Shown one piece after another: positions 10,273 to 21,353 of a DNA stretch of 64,000 nucleotides. The stretch comes from Adiantum capillus-veneris. Taxonomy: Eukaryota > Streptophyta > Polypodiopsida > Polypodiales > Pteridaceae. The notes beneath the pieces were generated by a model. It was not told where the DNA came from. It saw only the letters and a program-made list of their open reading frames with translations, and did not search any database. The stretch spans positions 53,480,768 through 53,544,767 of the forward strand of contig CM043944.1 in the NCBI GenBank assembly GCA_014529385.2, written 5' to 3'. Every line of letters begins with the position of its first letter. Position 1 is the first letter of the stretch. Both the position numbers and the translations under genes were made by a program.

Positions 10273-13123
10273 ATGAACCTCGTCAATATGGAGGGAATGA
10301 GGCTAACATGGAGGGACGAATCCGCAGCCGCTATTCACTTTCCATTAAACCTGCACATTTGGCTAATGGCGCACTCCTCAAATGGCACAAATGTTACCCA
10401 GAAACGAGCCAAATATCACCTTCACATTGATTTGGACAATGAGTACCAACCATTGATTAAGCGCAGTAAAACAAACACACATATACCTCCCGCTTCCATA
10501 GACACGCTCAGAGCTCAAGGAGCTAAACACATAGATATCTGGACGAGAGGCTCTCTCTACCCTAAGAATCCAATGACTAATGCGTCTCCACCGTTTGTCA
10601 ATCCTACAAGCTTATTGACCTTTGCTGGTGATGGAGAAAAGGGCCTTTTGGGTTATTGTAAATCACTTACAAGAGAAGATGAAACTTACAAGAGCATTCT
10701 CCAAGCTCAACAATGTGAGATTGTTCGCCTTTCACATTTACATTCTACAGATCAGGTTACCATTTTGCAACATAAAACAGAGGTACAAGAACTGAAAGGA
10801 AAGGTGCGAAGTTGTCAAATGAAGGACACCATCTTGGGTGGTCGTATCCGAAAGAAGAAATTGCGCAATCTTGAAACATTGCAGGTTGCATCAGGAGGTC
10901 TCAAGAAAAGAATCCGAGCATTAAGGTGATGCTTCTTGGTTGGCTACATTGTCTTAGTTAAGTAATCTTTTTGTTTTTTCTTGTTATGCATTGTTTTCAT
11001 GTGCCTAAATAGTGTTAGTGAAGCAAATTTTCTGTTATTTACTTATGCATTGTCTTCATGTAGAGATTCAATCTATCCTGACAAGGAAAACATTGACCCC
11101 AAAGCCAATATAGGAAAGAGATTGAAGCCACTTATAAGTAGAAGCGTGGCAGCAGATATAGTACATGACAAGAAGTTTAAGGTCCTACAACGAAATGTAG
11201 TGGACCGCTTTATTTCAGAGAACTCAATGCCTGCAAAAGAGATACAAGGCACACTTGATTCACTTGGTGTAAGCAAAAGAGGATATTCGGCTATCCAAAA
11301 TTCTGTCTCATCCATCTTTGTTAGGAAGGGTATAAAATCCAAACTTCTACCATCAGCCTCAAGTGTTTGGAAAGAGAGGCTTCAGCTTAACGAGGCACAG
11401 GGAGACTATCTTGGATAGCCCTTTCATATTAAAGCAACTTACAGTGGCCATGGAGCAAACATGGCATATGATGAGTTCAACAATATTTTTATGGACCTAC
11501 GGATATTACAGAAGAGAATGGTGGAGTTTTACAACATCACATTTGAAGAGTCACGTGGGGTATTACATTTTGTGTTAAAACTGGATGAGTGTGAGCTTGT
11601 TAAAGAGAAAAAGCTAGAGCGTGTTACTATTACTTTAATGAATAGAGCCCTCTCAAAGTGTCCCAGTGATGATCCTTTATATTTTAGTGTTCAATCAGAA
11701 TCTAACATATGGTGTCTTGGTGCGTTTGAGGTAAGCGAGATTCTCAAGTAAGCTCAAATGTTCAGATCTACTTAAGTCTCATTTATTTTGTGTTGCAGGT
11801 AAAGAAAGAAGATCATGAGATTCTATATTGGGTGTTCCATCGAACTAATATTCCGGAGGTGATTGATCGACAGACTAACCAGGGAGAGGTACTACGTCTA
11901 GATGGAAGGGGAGACTTTCAAGTTCAGTGGCATCTTGCAGGTGACCTTAAAACATTAAAGTGCATGTATAATTGTGGAATGGGTGCAATGGCAAAGTCAC
12001 CGTGTTTGTTCTGCATGGAGCCTGCAAAGGTCATGGACCCAAAGTGGTGGAGAAAAGCTCCAACACGTCACATTGAGGATCCTGCTTTTCGACCGGTTTT
12101 GAAAATACCACTTGTGAATGTCCACATTTGTACAATGCATGTCCTTTGTAGAATTGTGGAGAAATTGGTCTACTTATACATCGGGTTTTCTTGGAAGATT
12201 AAGAACTCCACAGAACGACAAGTATCCCTGTAGTGCTTAGAAATGGTACTGTCGGATATGGGGCTTCATGGTGGCAATGTGAAAATCTAGCGGGATGAAA
12301 AGAGATCAACTGCTGAGAAGGATGTCCCATGCAAACCATCCATCGGTGGGGTGAAGGCACGGAGGTTTTTATCTAAGCCCCAAGGTACAAGAGATCCAAA
12401 TCTAACAAAACATGGAAAAATATATAACACATCTTATGTTAGCAAGGTAGAGTATCAGAGCTGGAAAAAGCTACATATTGCAGTCAAAGACCACGAACCA
12501 ACTACTCGTAACGCGAAGGCTGAGGTTTGGCGATCAATAGACATCCTATTTTTGATGTGCGACAAAGATGACTGGTCACAAGGTGATATGAACAAGTTCA
12601 AGGAAAATCTCAACCTTCTGAAAAAATCATTCAAGACAGCATGGACAGACACCCAGATTACTCACTACATGGTATTATCATGTATTTCTTTCTCTCTTAT
12701 GTGCAAATATGTGACTGTAAAACATTCTAACTAATCTGTTTTCATATCCAGCACATCATCTTCAATCATTTGCCATATTTTATACAGAAGTATGGGAACC
12801 CGGCAATATGGAATACCCAAGGGATGGAAAAGTCTCATTACATGGCGAGAAATGCTTATTTCAGGCACACACGACATGGTGGCTCTCGAATCAAGGCTAG
12901 CAGTTTGAGAGAACTATTTGAATGGTTCTATCGTAGAATCATTCATCGAATGCAAGCAAAAGAAGTCTTGGAAAATTCAGCAACAGCACAAGCCATCAGA
13001 CATTTACAACAACAAAAAGTTAAAAGATCAATGGCATACAACAACTCCGGAGCTCGTGAAAGTCAACGAAGGTGGAGAGAGACAATGGTGTATGTGAATC
13101 ACAAGTGGAGAAAGATACTCTGA
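10273..13123 (+). pseudogene. Transposase-like gene, four exons, three in-frame TAGs
   Basis: Exons by eye: 10273-10925, 11064-11730, 11799-12671, 12752-13123. All introns are GT-AG and the frame is continuous over 854 codons plus stop. The N-terminal third is unrecognised and basic. The centre reads FVLKLDECELV (D392). Then comes LAGDLKTLKCMYNCGMGAM (D489) with a C509-x2-C512 pair (PCLFCM), a His/Cys segment HICTMHVLC, and near the end a conserved-looking block QGMEKSHYMARNAYFRH (E757). Spaced acidic residues with an inserted CxxC and a late Glu are typical of DDE transposases with a long insertion (hAT, KDZ and related). I cannot assign the superfamily. TAG codons at 336, 585 and 604 (11416, 12231, 12288) make this copy non-functional unless read through. 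Confidence 0.65.
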
Positions 13124-13186
13124 GTGGATGACATTGTACAAAATTTATGTAATACATGATCTTATACAATTGCTACTTGAAGTGTA

Positions 13187-13641
13187 TCAAGATTTTGAAG
13201 GTTCAATTTTGTTTTTTGGCACGTCACCCTTGTAACGAATCATGAGATGTTTTCCGTACTCTAAAAGTTCATCTGGGTTTTGTCTACCAAGAGCTAGTGC
13301 CATTGCTGTGTAGGTGTAGTAATACGCTGCCCGACCACCTGTATAGCCTGGGCAGTAACCAAAACAATCTCTAGCAAACACTTTGTCCACAAGAATGACT
13401 TTATCTGCACTTTTGGGCAACACCAGTCCACCCAAGAAGCGTGATAGTGTCTTGAATGTGTAAGTTGCTTTTGAACCCTCTTGTGACATGGAATTGTGAA
13501 AAACTACTATCGGCGACTCGCAAAGCTTTGAAAGGTACTGTGCTAGGGCCGCATCCCTTCCTCGATACTCTCTTGTCCGGCGTCGAAGGAAGTCATCCTT
13601 GTCAGCAATCCAAGACTGCACATACCATGTCAGAAGTGACA

Positions 13642-13722
<81 letters not shown>

Positions 13723-15002
13723 ACCATGAAGCTCTCATCCTGCAGAAAGAGGTTTTCTTGCCACAGGTCTACAGATGTAGTTGACCCCTGACCTGAATGG
13801 TTAAACCAATCCTCCACTTCTTTGTTACTTTTCGATGGTCTTAGGCTTTGTCTTATTGCTTGGAAGGTGGCTTCATCCGGTAGTGTCTCCTTGTATTTTT
13901 TAGCTTTCTCAAAGCATCTTCGAAGGCATTCCATTGGATTGCTGGATGTTTCCATTGCCTCATCATCACTACTATCCTCTGAAACAAATCCACTCCTCTC
14001 CTCTTGGACTCTGGAAATAATAGCCAGGGAGAAATCCTCCCTTAAATAAAAGACACTTTGCACATCATGGAAGAAGATATAGGTCCTGTCTCCAATCCCG
14101 AAGTCAGGCACAACAGGCAACATCATCTGAGCATGCTTCTTAGTGAAGTTATTGACATCCAATGGAAGTTTGATTTCTGTGGTTTTCACAGAGAGCATCT
14201 TACTTCTTTGTACTTCAATTGCCTCAACCTCAAGGTCGACTGTGTCTTCAACCTCCTTGACTTCTTGCATATGAATTGTCTCCTCGCATTCTTCATCTGG
14301 TGCTGCATATTGCTCCTCTAACACCTCATCAGGATTCTGCATGAGGAATCCAAACAGGCTGTTCAGGTAAATCATAAAGCCAGAGGCTTCCTGAATGAGT
14401 TTGCATTCTTTTTGATGCAAAGGGCAGGCTGAATGTCGGCAAGAAGGTGGTAATTCCCTATACTTCTTCAGTCCCTGTCCCTTTCCACCACAGTCATTTA
14501 AATGCACAAGAGTCATAGTAGGCAGAACAACCCTTCCTACCTGTACCATCACTTCAAACTTATCTCTGTAGGACTGCAAGAAATTAATGTGCTGAGCTAA
14601 CAGGTCTTCAATGTCAAACTTTGGATTAAACATAGAATGAACTAGATCAAACTTGTCCCCAGCACCACAAGATTCTGCAAAATCAAACAGCCTCTCATCA
14701 GTTGCAGCTGGGTCTTCCAGAGAAGACACATCCTCTTTGTCTTTACATTTAGTTGCACAGGGACTTCCTTCTAGCACATCTGTATCATCTGAGAAGTCTA
14801 TATTCCTCTTTCTTGTATTTTTCTTCAGAAGTACTGTAGAGGACACCACAGCCTTGTAGGGTGAGGGATCCTCTTGCCCTGGTGACCTCTCTGATTGATC
14901 TTCACCAATTGACTTTTCTTCAGATATGTCCTGACAAAAGTCAACAGTTCTTTTGGCAGATACATTAAGCAACTGAGCCTGCAAGGGTTGAAATCCTGGC
15001 AC
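13187..15002 (-). CDS. Unknown Cys/His-cluster protein, at least two exons, 5' exon unresolved
   Basis: On the minus strand an exon runs to 13725 and joins 13615-13187 across a 109-bp GT-AG intron (13616-13724), keeping frame for 568 codons counted from 15002. The first in-frame codon there is GTG, and the frame continues upstream as RSSRQKRLKPDPEL (NLS-like), so a further 5' exon is likely. The middle has a Cys/His cluster (NDCGGKG, then CRHSACPLHQKEC) that may bind zinc, followed by acidic stretches (DEECEETIHMQEVKEVED). The C-terminal exon is rich in Tyr/Gly (GYCPGYTGGRAAYYYTYT). I do not recognise a family. It faces the transposase-like gene tail to tail, and its upstream side meets the hairpin/microsatellite block where the LINE inserted, which may have separated its promoter or first exon. 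Confidence 0.55.
13645..13720. repeat. (GA)n tract inside the intron of the Cys/His gene
   Basis: About 76 bp of perfect GA. On the gene's strand it reads (CT)n between the GTAA donor and the TGTGCAG acceptor, so it makes up most of the intron as an extended polypyrimidine tract. Confidence 0.95.
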
Positions 15003-15125
15003 AAGCTCTGGATCAGGTTTCAGCCTCTTCTGCCTACTGGACCTTAATCCTATTCATCATGAAACATGACAAGTCAAAACCATCAGGAAACATGACAACT
15101 CTGCCAAAACCAAACCATCATGATC

Positions 15126-15205
15126 TCTCTCTCTCTCTCCTGATAGATATAAATATATATATATATATATCTGTCTCTCACCAAAGCACAAACAAAAACA
15201 CACAT

Positions 15206-15239
<34 letters not shown>

Positions 15240-15263
15240 AAGAACACTAAGAAAATACACACA

Positions 15264-15334
<71 letters not shown>
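15126..15334. repeat. Compound microsatellite block (CT)n, (TA)n, (CT)n
   Basis: CT runs lie at 15124-15139, a TA run at about 15150-15170, CT at 15209-15237 and CT at 15264-15334, separated by AC-rich spacers. No coding content; long apparent frames here are artefacts of the dinucleotide repeat. Confidence 0.9.
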
Positions 15335-15338
<4 letters not shown>

Positions 15339-15351
15339 TATTTTTCTATTT

Positions 15352-15418
15352 GTACTAAAGGCGCGCAAGGACGGAAAAGTGCTTTTTGCAACTCTCTCCG
15401 CGCGCCTTAAGTACAATT
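15352..15418. repeat. GGCGCGCC hairpin unit A
   Basis: A short imperfect palindrome: the left arm GTACTAAAGGCGCGC pairs with the right arm GCGCGCCTTAAGTAC, around a loop of about 37 bp. The same architecture recurs at 15439-15499, 21183-21243 and 21354-21413. Confidence 0.75.
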
Positions 15419-15438
15419 GAGGGAGAGTCATAACCATA

Positions 15439-15499
15439 CTGTAGGCGCGCGGAGAGAGCTGGAGCAAGTATTTGGTTGGCTATGCGCGCCGTTAGTAAC
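15439..15499. repeat. GGCGCGCC hairpin unit B
   Basis: The left arm is TACTGTAGGCGCGC and the right arm is GCGCGCCGTTAGTA. It lies about 20 bp after unit A. Confidence 0.75.
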
Positions 15500-15534
15500 G
15501 TGTACAGAGAGGGGAGGGAGAGAGACAATGTGTA

Positions 15535-15664
15535 TATATTTGTGTGTGTGTCTGTGTGTATGTGTGTCTGTGTCTCTGTCTATGGAAGTATGTGTATTGA
15601 GGTGTGTGTGTTGAACAACAGTCTGGGTTTTTCTTTGTTTAGACACACACACACACACACACAC
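15535..15664. repeat. (GT)n and (AC)n microsatellites
   Basis: An imperfect GT-rich stretch at 15538-15612 is followed by a perfect AC run at 15643-15664. Nothing coding. Confidence 0.85.
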
Positions 15665-15779
15665 AATTTGTACCAACTGTTGGAAATATAGAGAGAAAGA
15701 GTGAGAGATGACCTTTTGTTGGTGGGGTTTGCAGGAACTCCAAGGGAGGTGTCTCCTCCATTTCTTTTTTGTGTGTCAA

Positions 15780-15928
15780 ACTGACTCTGTCTCTCTCCCT
15801 CCCTCTCTCTCTCTCTCTCAGAGTAAGGAGTCCCTCTCTCTATCTCTCTCTCAATCTGTGTCTCTCCCTCTCTCCCTCTCTCTATCTCTCTCACAATCTG
15901 TTCTCTCTTTCTCTCTCTGTCTCTCTAT

Positions 15929-15962
<34 letters not shown>

Positions 15963-15966
15963 ATCA

Positions 15967-16064
<98 letters not shown>
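15780..16064. repeat. Long imperfect (TC)n tract upstream of LINE ORF1
   Basis: About 270 bp of CT repeats with interruptions, ending in a short GT run. It abuts the LINE on its 5' side. CT-rich sequence also follows the LINE 3' tail (20546-20595), so the LINE appears to lie inside a TC tract. Confidence 0.9.
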
Positions 16065-16145
16065 AATGAAAGGCTTTGCTGTAACAGCATCTCAGAACTG
16101 AAAAAACTGTCAAAACTTTGCGTTTTTGTTGCCGACTTGAAGGCA

Positions 16146-17078
16146 ATGTCAGACAAAACTCGCAAGGGTGGAAAAGCCACACTCGCCATGGAGAATGATG
16201 CAAAATCTCCAAGGAATTTGGATGCTAATCCAACCACATCGTCTACAACAACGGAAGCAATGATCATGGCTTACTTGATCTCGTTACAAGAAACCGTCAA
16301 CAAGCAAGGTGAAGAGTTGCGCGCACTTGCAATGGAGAATGGTACTTTAAGAGTTCTCGTTGTGGAGAATGAGCACCTCAAGAAGGTTCTTGAAATGCAA
16401 ACAACACGCTTGATGCATCTTGAGAATGAAGTTCAAGAATGTAAACGCTCTCTTGTGGACATGAATGTAGTGAAAGAGCGCTTGAGCAAAGTTGAGAGTG
16501 ATCATGTATTGAAAGAGAAAACGATAGATACAATACGACATGATGTATGTGAGATGAGAAATGCATCCAAATCATGGGCTGATATATGTAAGGATAATGT
16601 GGTTTCTACATCTCCTATCACGCAAGCCGTTGTCCAAGCAAAGAATGTAGAGAATGTGGACACTCAAGAATTGCAAGAACGACAAAAACGCTCAAAGAAC
16701 ATCGTCATTCGTGGAATCAAGGAGGAAAGCATGGAAACACCCCAATCTCTTGCGGTTGCTATTGAAGAGTTTTTTGCTACACACTTTGGCATGTCAGGAA
16801 TCATGGCTTATGGTGCACATCGAGTTGGAAAACAAGGAGTCCCTCGCTCGGGAGAAAGACCTATTGTATGTACCATGGCTGATGAGGTAAAGAGAAAGAT
16901 CATCCTTGACAATGGTTGGATCTACCTCAAAGGAACGGGTTGTAATGTATATGAGGATCGCACTCTTATGCAACAAAATGTACGTCGCAAAGCATACGAG
17001 GAAAGAAGCAAGAAGGTTAAGGTATCATCTCAAGAAGAAAAGTCACTTGAGGAGGATGCAAGTCCACCCAACAAATAG
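16146..17078 (+). CDS. LINE ORF1 protein, coiled coil plus RRM (L1 type)
   Basis: 310 aa from ATG 16146. An open frame extends upstream but is only translated TC repeat, so I chose this ATG. The N-terminus is basic (MSDKTRKGGK). Residues of about 40-130 form a heptad-like coiled coil (LQETVNKQGEELRALAMEN and following, Leu/Glu/Lys-rich). Residues of about 180-280 resemble the L1 ORF1p RRM and C-terminal domain: RSKNIVIRGIKEES, EEFFATHFGM, AHRVGK, then YEDRT and RRKAYEE. This kind of ORF1 binds RNA as a trimeric chaperone in animal L1s. Most plant L1s I know carry a DUF4283/zinc-knuckle ORF1 instead, so this type is noteworthy. The ORF is intact. Confidence 0.8.
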   Translation: MSDKTRKGGKATLAMENDAKSPRNLDANPTTSSTTTEAMIMAYLISLQETVNKQGEELRALAMENGTLRVLVVENEHLKKVLEMQTTRLMHLENEVQECKRSLVDMNVVKERLSKVESDHVLKEKTIDTIRHDVCEMRNASKSWADICKDNVVSTSPITQAVVQAKNVENVDTQELQERQKRSKNIVIRGIKEESMETPQSLAVAIEEFFATHFGMSGIMAYGAHRVGKQGVPRSGERPIVCTMADEVKRKIILDNGWIYLKGTGCNVYEDRTLMQQNVRRKAYEERSKKVKVSSQEEKSLEEDASPPNK

Positions 17079-17084
17079 GGACAC

Positions 17085-20000
17085 ATGATCTATGAGACCA
17101 ACTCACGCTTGCGAATAAGCTTTTGGAATTGTAACCGGTATCCATGGAATGCGGGAATTGGCATTGATGAGCTTACCAATGACTCCGATGTGATACTTCT
17201 TGTCGAAACATGGGAGCATGATGCGCAACGAATTCTTGGATTTGACAAATACGATGTACATTCTTTGATGTGGGCCAAAAATGCAAAGCAACGAAGAGGC
17301 CAAGGAGGCGTAGCATGTATGACCAAAAAGGGTTTGAAAGATGTTTCCATTGTCAAAGAAGATAAGTATAAACGCTACTTATGGCTGAAAATCAGCCCAC
17401 CAAATGGTCAAGTCATGTTTGTGGCCGGCTGCTACATTCCTCACTATGACTCCAACTTTTATGCTCGCTTGAATATGGATAGAGATCAGCCCTTTGTTGA
17501 ACTAGAGGAAGACATTGCTCATTACAAGGATCAAGGTGAAGTCATTGTTTTTGGAGACATGAATGCTCGCACAAATATGTTACAACACGACACACAACAA
17601 GTCGACATGCCGCATGTATCAAGAAGAGTGGATGACTCATACATGTATAATCGAAGTTCTAATGATGCAAAAGAAGTGGATCACTATGGAAAGTCACTTC
17701 TACATATGTGCAATAGTACCGGAATGCTCATTGCAAATGGTGTATCTCTATGGCAAGGCACCAATGACTTTACATGTAGAAAGCACAATGGTGCTAGCGT
17801 GATTGACTATATGTTGTTCTCAGAAGCCACTCTAGAATGCATACAAAGCTTTACACTTGGTGAATGGAATCCGGAATCGGATCATAGGATGTTATGTATT
17901 GACCTCAAGTGTGGTAAACGGCCCGAGCATGTAGCCTCCAATCATGATGTGAATCATTTGTACCTACGTCTAGACTTCAAACGAGCACTTATATATGCTG
18001 ATATGGTGGACCAAATGTTAAGCATGATAGAGCATCAAGGGAGCCCAACATTAGAATGCAAGTGGAAAGTTTTCAAAGAAGTAATTTTCTCTTGTGCGAA
18101 GGAATGCTTTTCGGTGAAACACATGTCTTGCAAAAGGTCTAAGAAGGGTAGCACCAAGAAGAAATGGTTTGACATGGAATGTAGTCAAGCCCGAAAACAC
18201 TTGCTAAGATTGGATGCAATCAAAGACAAGGAAGTTTACTTGGAATGTTCACACACATACAAAGCACTTGTTCAAAAGAAGAGGAGAAGGTGGGAAGTCG
18301 AAAAACAACTTCTTTTAGCACAAGAGAAAGCACATGCATGTGGCAAGTTTTGGCAAAATCTAAAAGGCAAGCGCGTTGAGAGCTTTGGTGACTTGACTCT
18401 TGAGGATATGTATATGCATTGTAAGAACCTCTATGAGCAACCCAATGTTGATAAGATGGAGGGTTGTAGCTCCCTTCCATTTATGTCTCCCTTCTTTACC
18501 ATTGAAGATGTATGCCGCGCGCTTGAGAAACTTGCTACTCGCAAGGCAGGTGACCTTCAAGGTGTCAAGGCTGAAATGATTAAATGGACAAGCAAGAAAA
18601 CACGATATTGGATATGCGATATGTTTAACCTTGCACTTCAGTATGGCATGCCTCATGATTGGAGTGCAAATTGGATCAAACCTTTGCACAAAGGAGGAGA
18701 TGTAAACAATGTGAACAACTATCGCACTATAATGGTTGGTTCTCTGATGGCAAAGTTATTTGGATGTATCATGGAGATGAAGATAAGTGAATGGGCTGAA
18801 AAGAATGGCAAACGTGCGCTTGGCCAAGCAGGTTTTCGAAAGCATCATAGCACTATTGATCACCTTGTCACTCTTTGAGTTCTTATGGAAGCGTCTCGAT
18901 TGAAAGGAAAAAAGTTGTATTGTTGCTTTGTGGATTTCAAGAAAGCTTTTGACATGGTACCGCGAGGAAATCTTTGGAGACGTATGCAAAGCCTTCAAGT
19001 GCCGAGAGAATTTATGCATGTAGTCTTTCGCATCTACCAAAAAGTGATATGTCGATTACGTATGGGAGATGGAATTTCAGAATTTTTTGCAAGCACTATT
19101 GGTGTCAAACAAGGATGCCCACTTTCCCCAACCCTCTTTGGGCTACTCATTGATGAATTGGAATACATGGTTCTTGATTTTATGCAGCAAGAAGGCATAG
19201 AAGAGGTTAAGATTGGAAATGCGGTGATCATGCTTTTGCTTTATGCCGATGATGTAGTGCTCTTGGCACATACCTTAGAAGATGCACAAAAGCTTATGAG
19301 TGTCTTGGAACGCTTTTGCCTATATAGCGGGCTGATCGTGAATGGATCCAAAACCAAGGTTATGCTTGTAAAGACCCTCAATGACGAAAATCCATGCATT
19401 GTATACAACAATGAGAAAATTGAAGTGGTAGATCACTTCAAGTACCTTGGCCTTGAGGTTCCATCCAATCATAAATGGAAGGATTGTGCAATGCGTCGCT
19501 TGGAAGCCGGAAAGAGGGCTTATTATGCATTTGACAACATGTGCAATGCAGGAGAGATCAAGTGTTGGGCTCTCAAAAAGTACCTCTTTGACACATTGGT
19601 GACACCGGTGCTTCTTTATGGAGTGGAGGTGTGGGGTGGAAGCATCGGGAAGTCTACTTGGAAAGAGTTTGAGAATGTCCAAAAGCGTTTTCTCACCAAC
19701 TTTCTCCAAGTCAAGACACAAACACCCTACATGCTCTTACTTCTTGAGTCCGGATCGCTTCCCATTGAGGTCTTGGGCATGGAAAGGGTTGTGGAGTACA
19801 TGCGTAAGACACAACGTAGCCCTTTGCATCGACTTCCTAGAATCGCATATGAAGCAAGTCAAAAGGTTCAAAAGACATGCAAGAGCAAAATACTAAGTTC
19901 GGGGTGGATGCTTGATATCAAGAAATGGTTTGGAAGATGGGATGCATGTCACTTGGTCAAGGATGCGTCGATCGACTCCCAAGTTAATGAGGCCTTCTTA

Positions 20001-20465
20001 CAACGCCAATGTATCATGGCTTGGGAGAAATCCGGAGGTTCTCGCTTCAGCCATTACACCACACACGTTGCCCCAAACTACAAATCTCTCTTCTTCTCGG
20101 AACGAGGTAACCGAACCCATTCCTACATCCTTGAGCCCATCCCGTTGAGTGCGATCCGCACCATTGCCTCCATTCGTCTTAGCTTCCATTCTCTACGCTG
20201 CGAGACAGGACGTTGGGGCACTGGCGAGGAGTGTCATCGACTTTGCACCTTATGCCCTCGTCAAGTGCGAGAGAGTGAGTACCACACACTACTTGAGTGC
20301 TCAGCTTTTGACCACATTAGGTCCTCTTTTCCCCATATATTCAGCCATGAGCTCTCCCTACATACCTTCCTCTCCCAACCACGATGTGGACTCTCTATTG
20401 CGACGCTCATTTCAACCATTTTTGAGCATCGAGAGTCACTTATGAACTCCACCCACACCACGTGA
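17085..20465 (+). pseudogene. LINE ORF2: endonuclease and reverse transcriptase, one TGA
   Basis: 1,126 codons in one frame, broken only by TGA at 18876-18878 (codon 598) inside the RT. Endonuclease motifs: ISFWNCN, VETWEHD, VFGDMNAR, SVIDYMLFS and PESDHRMLCIDL, the APE-type set including the late Asp-His. RT motifs: KPLHKGGDVNNVNNYRTI, AGFRKHHSTIDHLVTL, VDFKKAFDMVPR, GVKQGCPLSPTLF and catalytic LLYADDVVLL, then FKYLGLEV. The C-terminus has CTLCPRQVRESEYHTLLEC, the C-X2-C-X8-H-X4-C tail of L1-clade ORF2. The protein would nick target DNA and prime reverse transcription there. Apart from the TGA all key residues are present, so insertion seems fairly recent. Confidence 0.88.
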
Positions 20466-20758
20466 CATGTTCATTTGGTCCCATAGGTCATATTTGACCT
20501 CCCATGACGATAATAGAACTATCTATCTATCTATCTATCTATCTCTCGCTCTCTCACTCTCTCTCTCTATTGTTCTCTCTCTTTCTCTCTCTCTCAAAAT
20601 CACACTTATAATGGATACACACGGCGGCGCCCCACGTGTCACTATAAATTAGAGTATATTTGCATGTTGTCACACGTGTGGTCATTATTGAGACCGTATA
20701 CTTTTGTACGTCATATAAAGAGGTCAAGAGAGAGAAAAACCACACCTCGTGAAAGAGA
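20466..20758. repeat. LINE 3' end, CTAT/CT repeats and short non-coding spacer
   Basis: A CTAT run at 20521-20545 continues into CT repeats up to 20595. About 165 bp of ordinary sequence with CACGTG-like words (20633, 20672) follow, with no gene. Confidence 0.7.
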
Positions 20759-20762
20759 GTGA

Positions 20763-20764
20763 GT

Positions 20765-20819
<55 letters not shown>

Positions 20820-20966
20820 CAAGAGCCGTCGTCTGCGTCTCCGACAGCAAGCCGACCCATCGACATAACGAAGGTCTGCCTCTCCCTCTGCCTTTGCCTC
20901 TATCTCTCTATCTCTGTTTCTGTCACAGTACCAAGCACAGTCTTAGCAAACAACCCACACAAACAG

Positions 20967-21030
<64 letters not shown>

Positions 21031-21141
21031 ACACACACATACACACTCACACACACACACACACACACAGACACACATCTTTAAAATACAAACACACACA
21101 CACACACACACACTGACACGCACGCACACACACACACACAC

Positions 21142-21183
<42 letters not shown>
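20763..21183. repeat. (GA)n, (CA)n and (TC)n microsatellite cluster
   Basis: GA at 20766-20817, CA-rich at 20968-21141 with few interruptions, and TC at 21146-21183. Long frames reading Arg-Glu or Thr-His repeats here are artefacts. Confidence 0.93.
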
Positions 21184-21185
<2 letters not shown>

Positions 21186-21243
21186 CCAAAGGCGCGCGTA
21201 GAGAGGCATACCCGTAGTGCATGTCTCTATGCGCGCCGTTAGT
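21183..21243. repeat. GGCGCGCC hairpin unit C
   Basis: The left arm is TACCAAAGGCGCGCG and the right arm is GCGCGCCGTTAGTA, around a loop containing an AGAGAGGCAT/ATGTCTCT stem extension. It is flanked by (TC)n on the left and (GA)n on the right. Confidence 0.75.
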
Positions 21244-21253
21244 ACTGTGCATT

Positions 21254-21257
<4 letters not shown>

Positions 21258-21337
<80 letters not shown>
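21258..21337. repeat. (GA)n between hairpins C and D
   Basis: Perfect GA run of about 80 bp. Confidence 0.95.
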
Positions 21338-21344
<7 letters not shown>

Positions 21345-21353
21345 TTTACCCTA

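Larger units (their letters stand above)
16066..20545 (+). mobile_element. L1/Tx1-like non-LTR retrotransposon (LINE), nearly intact
   Basis: Two ORFs on the plus strand: ORF1 (coiled coil plus RRM) and ORF2 (APE endonuclease, RT, Cys-His tail), with 6 bp between them. The 3' end is a short CTAT repeat (about 20521-20545) instead of poly(A). Both flanks are TC-rich. It is nested in the 16.4-kb unit between hairpins A/B and C/D. The 5' boundary is not certain and may lie within the TC tract. Its only evident lesion is one TGA in ORF2. Confidence 0.85.

Noticed and set aside
11416-12290. TAG codons as reassigned sense codons
   Set aside because: Neighbouring elements use TAG, TAA and TGA all as lesions, and CAG-to-TAG decay explains them.
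20759-21217. Long open frames reading Arg-Glu, Thr-His or Ser-Leu repeats (also at 15057-16267 and 24366-24587)
   Set aside because: They are translations of GA, CA, TC and TA microsatellites with no codon constraint.
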